The notes under the pieces: generated by a model
Told to the model about the DNA's origin: nothing
The model's input: the letters and a program-made list of their open reading frames with translations, nothing else
Databases searched by the model: none
NCBI GenBank assembly: GCA_035578155.1
Contig: JAPWDM010000006.1
Location: 16,074,305 to 16,138,304, forward strand
Direction: 5' to 3'
Source: Brachynemurus nebulosus
Lineage: Eukaryota; Arthropoda; Insecta; Neuroptera; Myrmeleontidae
DNA length: 64,000 nt
Made by a program: the position numbers and the translations under genes
Shown: positions 54,238-64,000 of the stretch, one piece after another
How the letters are laid out: every line of letters begins with the position of its first letter
Position numbering within the stretch: position 1 is the stretch's first letter

Positions 54238-54943
54238 CTCTAACATATCACAAAATGAAAGAAATCGCTGAGGTACACGTGGGGTACCTACCTTGTTAGA
54301 AATAGAATATTACTATCGTTAGTAAAATTTTCATCTTTCGTACGAAATATCTGTGTAGGTATTAATTGTGTACGAACCCACGGGCGATAAAATCTTAAAT
54401 CCGCCTCTGCATGAAATATTTCATATTTCTTTGAGACACGCGAAAAAAAAAATTGAACATTGTAAATGACACGTTTCTAAAACGCCACCAGTATAAGTCA
54501 GCGAGTCATTTTAAATTAAATTTTAACTATTTTACTTTTTTTATTTTATTGTTCATTATTTTTGTTTTCAAAAAATAATTTTTAATGAAGAAAAAATAAT
54601 AATAAAAATGTTATGTTTGTACAATTATATCAAAGAGTATAAATGTGCCGTGAGCGAAATGTTAACCACGGTAGTGGCACGTTAATGGTGACACTGTGGC
54701 ACTGAGACACACCATCGAGCACATATAATCCGTAGTATTCGTAGTTTTTCTATACCTACTCGTACATTATACTACATTTTAGCGAATTTCCAGAAGGAAA
54801 ATTCAGCTATTACAGCATTTCAACTATTCACTAAAACTTATATGTCTAAACACTATTAATTATATTATAGTAAATAGACAACGCGTAAAACCAGTTTGTA
54901 GGCAATTTCTCTAAAGCACCTAGCGGGGTGTGATACGATGAAT
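54238..54943. other. AT-rich spacer with a fragment of repeat h
   Basis: About 54775-54842 (TTTTAGCGAATTTCCAGAAG, AAATTCAGCTATTACAGC, CACTAAAACTTAT) is the first ~60 bp of the Helentron-like repeat. No gene. Confidence 0.5.
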
Positions 54944-54947
54944 TTAA

Positions 54948-55831
54948 GGGGGGTAAGGTTTTAAAAAAATTTTTTTGCATTTTTTTTTAAATTTTTTTTC
55001 CTGGATGTACAACATGTCCATCGTGTTGTGTCAAAATTTCAAGTAAAGCCGAGCAAAACTAATGAAGATACAGCGTTTCAAGCGACCGGCCCTCATGCTC
55101 GATTTTTATACCTGCCTGGTAGCTGCGCGACGCGCCTACCTGGTAAGTATAAAATTTACTTTAATATTATATTTACAAATCTTATACAAAACAGATACTT
55201 ACTATAATTACCCGCGTAAGTATAAAAACTTATATCATTTTATTGATGCTTAGTTTTGGATTTTTAAGTATAAAAAACTTTAAATCCATTTTCTCGAAAA
55301 CAACATTTTTGAAGTTCGTGAACATCATAACTCAAAATCTACTCCACCAATTTTGTTGAAAGTTTATACACTGTTTCTACACATAAATCAACAGGTAATC
55401 AGGTCGAGTTTTTTTTTTTTTGCTATTTTTTTCCAGTTTATAATAACAAATTAACTGAAATTTTTAGCAAAAATTGCGTTTTTCACTTCAAAATGCTGCC
55501 AAAAATAAAAAAAATTGAAAAAATACAAAAAACTCTTCCTGACTCCCTAGGGAAACATATCGCCTTTTAAATGCATTTCGATTTTTTTGTCTCGGATGAT
55601 CCGGTACCGAGTTATGATGTTCACCGCAAAACAACTTTTTTTCAAGGCGCCTCCGAAGATTCGCTGTCACGGACTTATTTATTGATATTTGTAATTGATA
55701 TTTTTTCCAAAGATACTTTGGATGTTATACTATAACGTGTATATGAAATAAATAAACCAACATTATTCATATCTCCCAAAAAAAATCATAAAAATATGCC
55801 TTTTTTTCGCTTTTAAAACCTTACCCTCCCC
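54948..55831. mobile_element. TTAA-flanked MITE (884 bp), Kolobok/T2-like ends
   Basis: TTAA at 54944-54947 and 55832-55835. GGGGGGTAAGGTTTTAAAA and, inverted, GGGGAGGGTAAGGTTTTAAA. Frames at 55062-55253 and 55488-55670 have no known domain. Confidence 0.75.
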
Positions 55832-55835
55832 TTAA

Positions 55836-57116
55836 TGTACCTACTGTCTATTATTCAGTAAACAAAACCATTTTTATTGCAAGATATAATTTTTGTAATT
55901 AAACGTATTTTGAAAATAAAACCAATACTATTTTTTTTAACCTTTTAAACAAACCATATGGAAAAATTTTTTCGTCTCAAAATGCCGGACTTTTTACTTC
56001 CAGTGATAAGTACAATAGATAAGGTTACAAAAAAAGAAAAAGAAAAAAAATCAAAGATCGCAACATCAAAAAAGTGAATCCTAGGAACTTACAAAATATG
56101 AATTATACTAAACTATGTTAATAAAATTGAACGTTATTTAAAATTATACCCTATTTCGGAAAATCTGTCACAGATGGCGGCACCTGTACCAGTAAATATA
56201 TACATATCACAGCATTTTGAGGCGCCATATTGCAGGATGTGTTAACTCGTCTTAATCATTTAAAGAGTTAAATTTTGCAAATTTTTCTTTAAAAAAAAAT
56301 TAATATTTGTTGTGGTCCATTTCACATAAATTTAACCATGATTCATCACTTATGAATTTAAATAATTTCCGTTTTCTTGGCTTTATCTCTTTCATTATTG
56401 CACTTACGTAAATTTTAAATTTGCAGTTTGTTTTTAGAAAAGAATAGAAGATTGATTTGTTTCCAATATAAGAATTATTTAATTTTTTAACGATGAGTCA
56501 TTCTCAATTGTATTTGCAACCAGGTATATCAATATTATATTTTAACACTAATTACTTATAAGGGCACTAAAAATTGTTACTACGGATATCAAAGTTATTG
56601 CATTGAGTAAAATATTATAAAGATTCGTTTTTTACAAAACGTTCGAAGTCCAAAAATTTTGAAAGAATTCGTTAACCAGTCCTGTTCAATTTCCAAAACC
56701 GGGTATTTTAGCCTTTCTCATCAAGAAAAAAAAAATTAAACTTTTTTTACACCATACGATAGGTTCTGATATTCCGAGAAAAACTGGGAAATTCGCTATG
56801 TTATGCAGGATGCTGTGTTTTGTTTTATACAGGAGCTTGCGACAAAATTAGATAAACAAATGTTTTTTTGTTTTCACGAAAGAAAAATAGACTTGTTTTA
56901 TCATATTTTCTTGACTTTTTGACTTGTATATTTTCTTACATATTTTAACGTAAATATTTATGTACAAAAAAATTTGTTTTTTATTTTCTTTTAATCATAA
57001 AAATATTAAAGTTAGCTAGTTTACTCAGCCATTCTACCATTATTACACCATATTTATTATTTTATAATAATAGTGTATTTCGAAACAATTCTTAACAAGC
57101 ATTATTATTATTTATT
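55836..57116. repeat. AT-rich sequence with two repeat fragments
   Basis: About 56325-56525 (ATTTAAATAATTTCCGTTTT, CTTGGCTTTATCTCTTTCAT) is repeated at 57308-57495. About 56630-56825 is a worn h fragment ending GGAAATTCGCTATG and the hairpin start GCAGGATGCTG. No gene. Confidence 0.5.
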
Positions 57117-57118
57117 TA

Positions 57119-58120
57119 CAGGTAAACCTTTTTTGTGTGGTGGATAAGGACCGCATAAAAAAAAATCCCACAAAAAAATATATATAGCAAACTCCCATAT
57201 CGCACGCCCCCATTTAACAATTTCGTTGCACACAAGATGTGTATAATGGCACCCCTCCGTGTTTTAAAGCAAATATGTTTGAATTTGTTAGTGTCTAAGT
57301 ATGGTTCATTTCAGTTAAATTTAACCATGCTTCGTCACTTTGAATTTAAATAATTTCCGTTTTCTTGGCTTTATCTCTTTTATTATTGCATTTATGTAAA
57401 TTTTAAATTTGCGGTTTATTTTTAAAAAAGAATCGAAGATTGATTTGTTTCAAATATAAGAATTATTTAATTTTTTAACGAAAACTCATGATCAATTGTA
57501 TCTGAAATGAGGTATAATAGTTTGTAACCGTAAATCATACAAATATATAAATCAGAAACATTGACGCTCGTGATCTTTGACTTTCTCATTTAGCAATTTG
57601 GTCCCATTGGATTGCATAATGGGAGTTTCCTATGTATTCGAAAACTTCATAAATAGCTATAAAAAGAGTTCGGTCAAGATTGCTAAAAATAAACTTTTTT
57701 TTTATGCTGTGTATTGGGACCGCATAAAAAAAGTTTCATCAAGAAAAATACATAACTTAGAACGCTCAAAACCTCACGATTTGCTTAGAAGTTGCTTTTC
57801 TAAACAAGATTTAAAGTATTAATTTACACATAAGAACATCTTATTTCATTTTTATAATATTATGAAAATTCTGAAAAATAGGTACATCTGTAAAAAAATT
57901 TAATGATGCAATAACTAACTTATATTCTTATGCAATGTACTGATTAAATGCTTAAAAACCATTAAAAATTAATTTTTTGAAAGAAAATTATTATAGATAA
58001 TGTTTAATATTCTTACTTTCTCGTGCTTTTGATTTACATTATGCACTTTAATGGAAATTTTTTCAAAAACCGCATAAAAAAATCGCACAAAAAAGGACCG
58101 CACAAATAAAGGTTTAGCTG
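57119..58120. mobile_element. TA-flanked element G, copy 3, with a nested MITE
   Basis: Ends CAGGTAAACCTTTTTTGTGT and, inverted, CAGCTAAACCTTTATTTGTG; TA at 57117-57118 and 58121-58122. The body matches G copies 1 and 2 apart from the insert at 57187-57630. Confidence 0.75.
57187..57630. mobile_element. TA-MITE (444 bp) nested in G
   Basis: GCAAACTCCCATAT and, inverted, GGAAACTCCCATTAT; TA at 57185-57186 and 57631-57632. About 190 bp of its interior also lies at 56325-56525, outside this element. Confidence 0.7.
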
Positions 58121-58122
58121 TA

Positions 58123-58960
58123 TACTGAATCGTTCTTGGATAAAGCCCCCTGTCGCAGCACCCATAATTTCTACATCTACGAACTTATAAACATAAAATT
58201 TAGTATATGCCACTGATACGGAGATTTCAACTGATATTCGATCAAAAAATTTTTTCTCGCGTTTTTTGAGAGACTATTCTGCGTTGAATGGTGGGAATGA
58301 AAACTTAAAAGTGATATGTAATGTTCACCCCCGTTCCCCTGTTTGTGTACATGACCAATTTTTAAAAATAGTTATGTTTACACAGTTTTTTTTTTAACTT
58401 TTTGCAATTTTAAAATTGCATTTTCAATCAAGGTTTTTGTTTTCACTGTATACGTATGTACATACCAACATTATGTGTTGGAATATTCCTTTTTTTTGAC
58501 TTTTATCCTAAGGCACCAGAAAATAATTAGTGTTTCAAAATAATTGAAAAGGAAAAAAGTTAATTAAACTCAATTTAAAATAAATTTTCGATTCCACAGC
58601 AGTAATTTTTTTCACTGACTGACTATTTTTAAATTATATTTTTTGTATGTGTCGGTGTTATAATGGCGTTATAACATTATAATTTATAATATACTGACAT
58701 TTACCCGCAACTCCACCCACGTGAGTAATATTTGCAGTCATGTAGTATTTGTCATTGAAAATAATAGTAATAATATTGACAGAATTCTTACATAGAATTT
58801 AATATTTTGCCGAGAATCAGATGTTTTCCGCGGGAGTAAAAAGTAGCCTAAACCCTTCTGCATTCGCCAGCTATCTCTATAGGAAAATTTCAAATTCATT
58901 AGATAGGCTGTTGAAAACGAAACAAACACACTTGCATATTTGTATTATTAGTCAGGACAA
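58123..58960. other. AT-rich sequence with an RTE-like tail fragment
   Basis: From about 58700 (ACATTTACCCGCAACTCCAC) to 58880 (GGGAGTAAAAAGTAGCCTAA) resembles the repeat at 49066. No gene. Confidence 0.4.
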
Positions 58961-58968
58961 GTTAGGAT

Positions 58969-59541
58969 TATGGTTTCCGATCTCGATTCGATTTTATCGA
59001 AAATCGATTTTTGGAAAGCGGATCTTCGATTTTTTAAATCGATTCTTTGGAGACCAAATCGATACAGAGATCGTAAAAAATTTACGGGATCGGAGACCGA
59101 TCTTTTCGAATTTAAATTAGAATACTTTTAGTAAAAATATGATGTTTTTTCAAAAATATTGTAGAAAATATTTTAACTATTTATGTTGTCGAATAATTTT
59201 ATCATTTTTGTGATTCATTTATAGAAAATTGAGTCAAATTTTGGATTCATGTGACACTCTTAGTGCAAACTGGAAACCACTTCATTTATATTACATTCAG
59301 CAATTCATCTTCCAAGGAAATTGAAATTTTTTTTGAAAATGATTTGTGATTACCTAAAGAAACTTAATAAGAAATTTCATTAAAATGTTTATATTTCTTT
59401 TATTTTCTGTAAATTCAAAAATTGAATCGATTTTTGTCAGATCGATCTTTTGTAAGCCGATTTTTTCCTGCATCGATCTTTGGTCTAACGATTCGAATCG
59501 ATTCACAAAATCGATTTTTTGATCAGAGATCGGAAACCCTA
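58969..59541. mobile_element. hAT MITE (573 bp) rich in AATCGATT words
   Basis: TATGGTTTCCGATCTC and, inverted, TAGGGTTTCCGATCTC. GTTAGGAT (58961-58968) and GTTAGAAT (59542-59549) form an 8-bp target duplication with one change. The subterminal regions hold many ATCGATT/AATCGAT words. A 99-codon frame overlapping its left end is not coding. Confidence 0.8.
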
Positions 59542-59964
59542 GTTAGAATTAGGACTTATAAACTATGTCTATTATAGGCCGAGAAAAATTTTATACAATT
59601 ATGTTCGAAATTCACTAGGACCTTCTGTAATACCGTTCGTTTAAGTTTCATCGATTTTCTTATGCAAGATTCACAAAAAATCGATTTTTCCAAAAAATTA
59701 AAAATAAGTGAATAACTTCAGAACCACTGAATAAAAATGTGTCAAAATTTTACATCTTTTAATGCCCCATAAATAGAATAATTTGGAGCTTGGTTTCTAC
59801 AAATTCATATGTACGTGTACAAAAAATCTGTACTGAGTAATTTTCATTCGGATTTTCGGTTTTTTGGGTTCCTTAGATCCCCAAGCGTCAAGATTCGGCG
59901 AAAACTGTATATGCTCAATTTGGTCTGATTAAGATACTTTCACTATATAGTCGGGAAAGTGACA

Positions 59965-60405
59965 TTTGAAAGGTATAGGGGAAAAACGATCAGAGTCACA
60001 AAAAGTAAATTTTTCAGGGGAGCGTTTTTAAACTTTAAAGTGTGAATCATGTATTATAGGCGCATTTTTCAACATAAAAATTTTTTGCCTGAAAACCACG
60101 CATAGGATTTGGTTCAAATTTTCGGTGGTTATTGCTAATATAGTAAGCTAGAAAACACCATGCCAGCAGAAAATAGACGGCTAGCCGTTTTCGCGAAATT
60201 TGACATCGAATTATGTATTATATGCGCATTTTTCAACAAAAAAATTTGGTTCTTCCCCTGCATATCACGGACTATGTTCGATTTTCACGTGTAATGTTAG
60301 CACGGGGTCAATATTCTGCATACTGCCAACGTAACTGCATGGATTTTGGCATTTTTTTACTTTTTGTGACTCTGATCGTTTTTTCCCTGTATCCTTCATT
60401 TGTTA
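59965..60405. mobile_element. TIR element (~440 bp), class uncertain
   Basis: AACGATCAGAGTCACAAAAA near the left and its perfect complement near the right lie in ~40-bp imperfect TIRs (TATAGGGGAAAAACG and, inverted, ATACAGGGAAAAAACG). Inside, GCGCATTTTTCAACA is directly repeated at about 60060 and 60224. Ends and target duplication could not be fixed. Confidence 0.6.
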
Positions 60406-61026
60406 TTTAAAGAATTGTTTTAGTTGTGTAATTACTACTGCATATTTCAATACTATTTATTTAATTCGAGCGAACCAAGGCTGAATCTTAAATTTCTTTG
60501 TGTTTCTCCCAAAATGAACAAACAAAATCGAAAACAAATAAAATTATAAAATTGATATTTGGTTTTTGTTGGTATCTGTTTTATTTACTAAATAAACTTT
60601 AAATATTTACCATGACAAAAAATTTACCTAAATGTACGCATTTTTGGCTATTTGATTTTATATATTTAGAAAATTCTATAGAAATTAACATTATACATAA
60701 TTAAATATTTAAAAGGTTTCGTATTGGTGTGTAGGTACTCAAAAAGGTATCATTGTTTTATCACAAAAAATTATTTATTTCTGATAGGTCAAATAATACA
60801 ACCTTTACGTTTATGTGGACAGGTGGACTAAAATCAACAAAAATTGTTGTGACATCAAACAAATACGACAAATGAAGCAAAATTAAACGAATCTGGATTT
60901 TTGTCTCTTTTTCTTTTTGTCATTTTTATATTAGAGTAACTACAGTAACTTCATTTGTTAACGACGTTAAGCCATTTTTAGTTGATTTGAACTATGAGAA
61001 ATTGTTTAGCTGAATCTTTTCCCGTC
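60406..61026. other. AT-rich spacer, nothing recognised
   Basis: No coding frame or repeat of note. Confidence 0.35.
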
Positions 61027-61582
61027 TATAAGGTACCTGGGGGTAATATGGTCATTTTCTTATATCTCGAAAAGTTCAAGAAATATATAACAGATGCCAC
61101 CATTAGTATAGAGCCCATAGACAAGCAAATTAGTAAACCAAATGTCGTGGGTACTGTTTTACAGACGCCACTTTGACAGTTAAAAAAGTTCAATTCTGCA
61201 GAAATTTGTGTTCAATTTTGCCGAATTGAATTAATATTGAACAAAACTACCTCAGTTAGCTTCCCAGATTGTCATGAGGATCGACTTTTTATTTCTTCAT
61301 TCTCTGTTCAACCTAGACCTTCAACATCTGAAGGAAATATGGACGAAAAAAGTAAATTATCCTTCACAGACATGACGAAGACATGATCATAACCATATTT
61401 TCTGCACATGATGGAAATATGGCCATTTTCCCTTGTTTTAAGTAAACTGATTTTTTGTACTTTTTTTTAAATAACACATTAACAATAGCTGACAATTGGT
61501 TTTTTCTCTTCCCTTCTCCTAGTGTTTATGATATATGATCTCAAAGCTTAAGGTGACCATATTACCCCCATGTACCTTATTT
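61027..61582. mobile_element. TIR element (~555 bp), class uncertain
   Basis: AAGGTACCTGGGGGTAATAT and, inverted, AAGGTACATGGGGGTAATAT, both followed by GGTCA. The word AATATGG.CATTTTC recurs inside (about 61345 and 61420). Target duplication not clear. Confidence 0.65.
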
Positions 61583-61588
61583 ACTGTA

Positions 61589-62010
61589 GCAGGGATTCCC
61601 AAATTTTTTTTTGAACCTACGGCGTCGTTAAAGTACAAATCTTCAATCGGGTGAGTGCGGGAATGAAAACTTTCCCACCTGACGACATCCGGACGCAAAA
61701 TATCGAAAAATTTTATAAAATATAATTTTTAAAATTTTAATTTTTTATTCCCAGTAGCTTTCCTAAAAAAATGCCGCCATCTGCTCCTAAAAACGCAAAA
61801 TAAGTTTTGGTTCGTTGACACCTCTAATTAGAATGCTTTTTTTCATTGGATTTTTGAAGCCAAAACTTCTTTAGGCACGTTGAGTGATTTTCGCTGGTCA
61901 GTGTTTATCAGTTATCAGTGTTTATCAGACCCCCAGCCCCATAGATTTTAAATAAAAATAGAACAGGAAACTTCCGCATCTGTACTGTCAGCTTTTTTTC
62001 TAATTTTGCT
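61589..62010. other. Possible lone hAT left end and spacer
   Basis: CAGGGATTCCCAAATTTTTT at about 61589, then GAACCTACGGCGTCGTTAAA, resembles hAT (Charlie-like) termini. No matching right end was found. A direct repeat TCAGTGTTTATCAG occurs twice at about 61901-61932. Confidence 0.35.
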
Positions 62011-63840
62011 TTAAGGCGGTATCTCAGTAGAGACGTAAATTTCGAAAGGATTTTTCAGATAAACAATAAATAAAAAATATTTTTTCATTCTCTTACCGCA
62101 GCTTTTTTATTAATGTTTTTAGAATGTATAAAAAAAATTAAAATTCAAGGTGTTATCTGCTATCTTTTGTCGTAAAAAATGAGGGAAGGGGTGAGTAAAA
62201 CTCACCCGAAATCTGAAAAAAATACAGTTTTTTGAAGCACTCAGAGAATTATTGTCGTTATCGTTGAGATCAAAGAGAAAACAATTCGTAGAATGATGGA
62301 TATCTAGAAAAAAGTAAATTTTTTAATATTTTTTTTTCTCGAAAAAATTAGAAAATTTATTTTGAATTTTTCAAGATTTGGACGATAGGAAACTTCATAA
62401 GAAATGACAAAAATTCAGATCGAAAAATGTAGTTTTCAACAAAATTTCAACAGCCAAAACACAGTCTAAATCTACCTAAGTGCTTATTTTTCTCAGTGAG
62501 TTAAACAAAAACTAAATGAAATCCAATCTCATAATGTGTCGCGTGTACGCAGTCGCAATAATGTATATCCATATAAAGAAGCGTTCTCAAGTTTTTCGAA
62601 ACACTTACTCAATTTTAAACGTTACATAATCTCCCCCAAATCCAGTGTACATACATATTAATATACTAAATTTAAGCACACACTATTAAAATTGTTATTT
62701 TTGATGTGTTTTCTTCGTTGCGAATGGGTTTTGAGGTATTAAAATATACACATATGTATACATATGCATAAATATTACCGTAGTTAACTATAATAATTAT
62801 TACAGTAACCGTTAAGTAATTTTAAATTGAAGATTTTCAAGATAATATTAAATTTATTAAACATACCAAATTAATTTCGTTCGTACGACACATTTATATA
62901 CGGAGCAAGGTAGCAAAATATTATATATGTATATGCAAGGTGGTCCAGAATTATGTACCGAAATTATTAGAGAGCTGGTAGTACGTTCAAAAATAATGGT
63001 ACCTTTTCATCTACACTTTTTTCTAAAACTCAGTAATCAGGGAGATAAAGTAGTGGGATGAAATGTAAGAGGGGTGGAACGAAACTGACTTCTTTTTTTT
63101 TTAAATTTTTTAGTCGCTTTTGAGTAATGGATTAATAGTTTAGGGGTGCATATGAATATCAGGATAATTAAATTTATGGTAGCAATTATTCCATCACTTA
63201 TGATTAGGGAATAATAGGGTTCTTGACTGAAGTTCCGAAAATATTCTAAAGGCATTGTTTTTCCATGTCAGTTAAGTGATTTTTTTTTATTTTCGACAGA
63301 TTCTGTAAAAAATCATCAAAAAAAGTAACCCTACAATTTTAAATGAGAAAAAGGCGGGAGAAAAACACCTCGCTATAATGACGTCACAGTTTGAACACGC
63401 AGAATACAAATTTTTTCACTGTGTGGGTACAATACAATTTTCATTCTGTGACGTCACAGTTTGAACTAAACGTCAATGTCAATATTTATAACCTCAAAAC
63501 TTTGATTATATTCATAAAATGTCAAAGTAAAAGCAAGTATTTATTTGAATTCTGGTCGATTATTATTACTATATATGTATGTAAGCTAATAGAAATATTC
63601 AAAAGAAAACACAATTTCACCTCACCGATGAAAATTATCAAAATCGACATATCTAGCTATAAAATGTTACGTCATTTTCAAGAAATGGCGCGTTTTCACT
63701 AATTTGAATATTTGTTGAAAAATGGCGATTTTCAAAATAAAATTTCTAAATAGTTATCAAATCTTTTTGTTTCATCATCAAAATTGGACATATGTAATGA
63801 TAATGCATAGAATTAATTAACATTTGACACAAATTTTAAA
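62011..63840. other. Sequence with a lone TTAA-type end, otherwise nothing recognised
   Basis: TTAA at 62011-62014 followed by GGCGGTATCTCAGTAGAGAC resembles the left ends of the TTAA elements, but no partner is visible. A short stem GGGTGAG/CTCACCC is at about 62191. A 20-bp direct repeat with a CRE-like core is at 63380 and 63449. No gene. Confidence 0.35.
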
Positions 63841-63842
63841 TA

Positions 63843-64000
63843 CAGTCAAGTCCCGTATTTCGAAATAAATACTTCTACTTTAAATTACTCGAAAACGGTA
63901 TTATTTATCGAAGTATAACAAGTATACCTTTTTTTGCGTGGAATTGTCTGAGGAATCATATTGTTAAGAAATTTGTTTAAATAACTGCAAATTAAAAAAA
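63843..64000 (+). mobile_element. Possible left end of a pogo/Tigger-like element
   Basis: TA followed by CAGTCAAGTCCCGTATTTCG resembles the CAGTC... starts of pogo-type elements. The element, if real, continues past the window. Confidence 0.3.

Overview
This window looks like gene-poor, strongly AT-rich nuclear DNA of an arthropod, most likely an insect. Supporting signs are an irritans/mellifera-type mariner, a tRNA-derived SINE of a kind common in insects, a Ty3/gypsy reverse-transcriptase relic, insect-style RTE/LINE 3' tails, several hAT, Tc1/mariner, piggyBac and Kolobok-like MITEs, and long (TA)n runs. No intact host gene is visible. The longest open frames are about 100 codons, and nearly all are chance frames in palindromes, microsatellites or MITEs. 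The only recognisable protein-coding relics are two pieces of a mariner transposase (23.6-24.2 kb) and a frameshifted gypsy RT piece (48.0-48.2 kb). A possible 5' UTR exon with promoter-like sequence lies at 1.14-1.44 kb, and a GC-rich island with an open frame at 20.43-20.66 kb; both are uncertain.

Layout. 0-0.72 kb: right end of a Helentron-like element (family K). 1.5-7.7 kb: a palindrome-rich mosaic of families named here D, H, A, M, X and P. 8.3-9.4 kb: palindromic TA-MITE, minisatellite, LINE-like tail. 9.85-10.94 kb: TTAA fold-back element split by a 453-bp TA-MITE. 12.2-13.8 kb: duplicated segments around repeat A, which carries a hAT with a clean 8-bp target-site duplication. 16.9-18.5 kb: TA element carrying another MITE. 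18.8-20.4 kb: hAT MITE, then a TTAA element. 21.1-22.4 kb: tandem repeat plus TA element. 23.4-24.4 kb: mariner. 25.15-26.05 kb: TTAA element split by an inverted pair with an 11-bp target duplication. 27.7-33.2 kb: TA-MITEs, Helentron-like elements with (TA)n cores, and a SINE. 33.5-34.4 and 49.9-50.8 kb: two copies of one TTAA element. 37.7-39.4 kb: a TA element with two further insertions. 40.6-43.2 kb: tRNA-like inverted pair, two M copies, a hAT. 44.0-45.6 kb: TA-MITE and hAT. 51.4-52.7 kb: three-level nest. 53.7-61.6 kb: further MITEs. The rest is AT-rich sequence with no feature I can identify.

The main interest is how elements sit inside one another, because related copies in the same window give natural empty sites. 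The strongest candidate for something undescribed is family M: four short hairpin-plus-tail elements, each flanked by a different 13-15 bp direct repeat, which is too long for ordinary cut-and-paste MITEs. Also notable are Helentron-like repeats whose core has grown into (TA)n, a hAT that appears to have amplified while carrying a Helentron-like passenger, at least six TTAA-flanked elements starting with GG, and an inverted pair carrying a hammerhead-like motif. Family letters are labels local to this annotation. All family assignments rest on termini and target duplications read by eye; no database search was possible.
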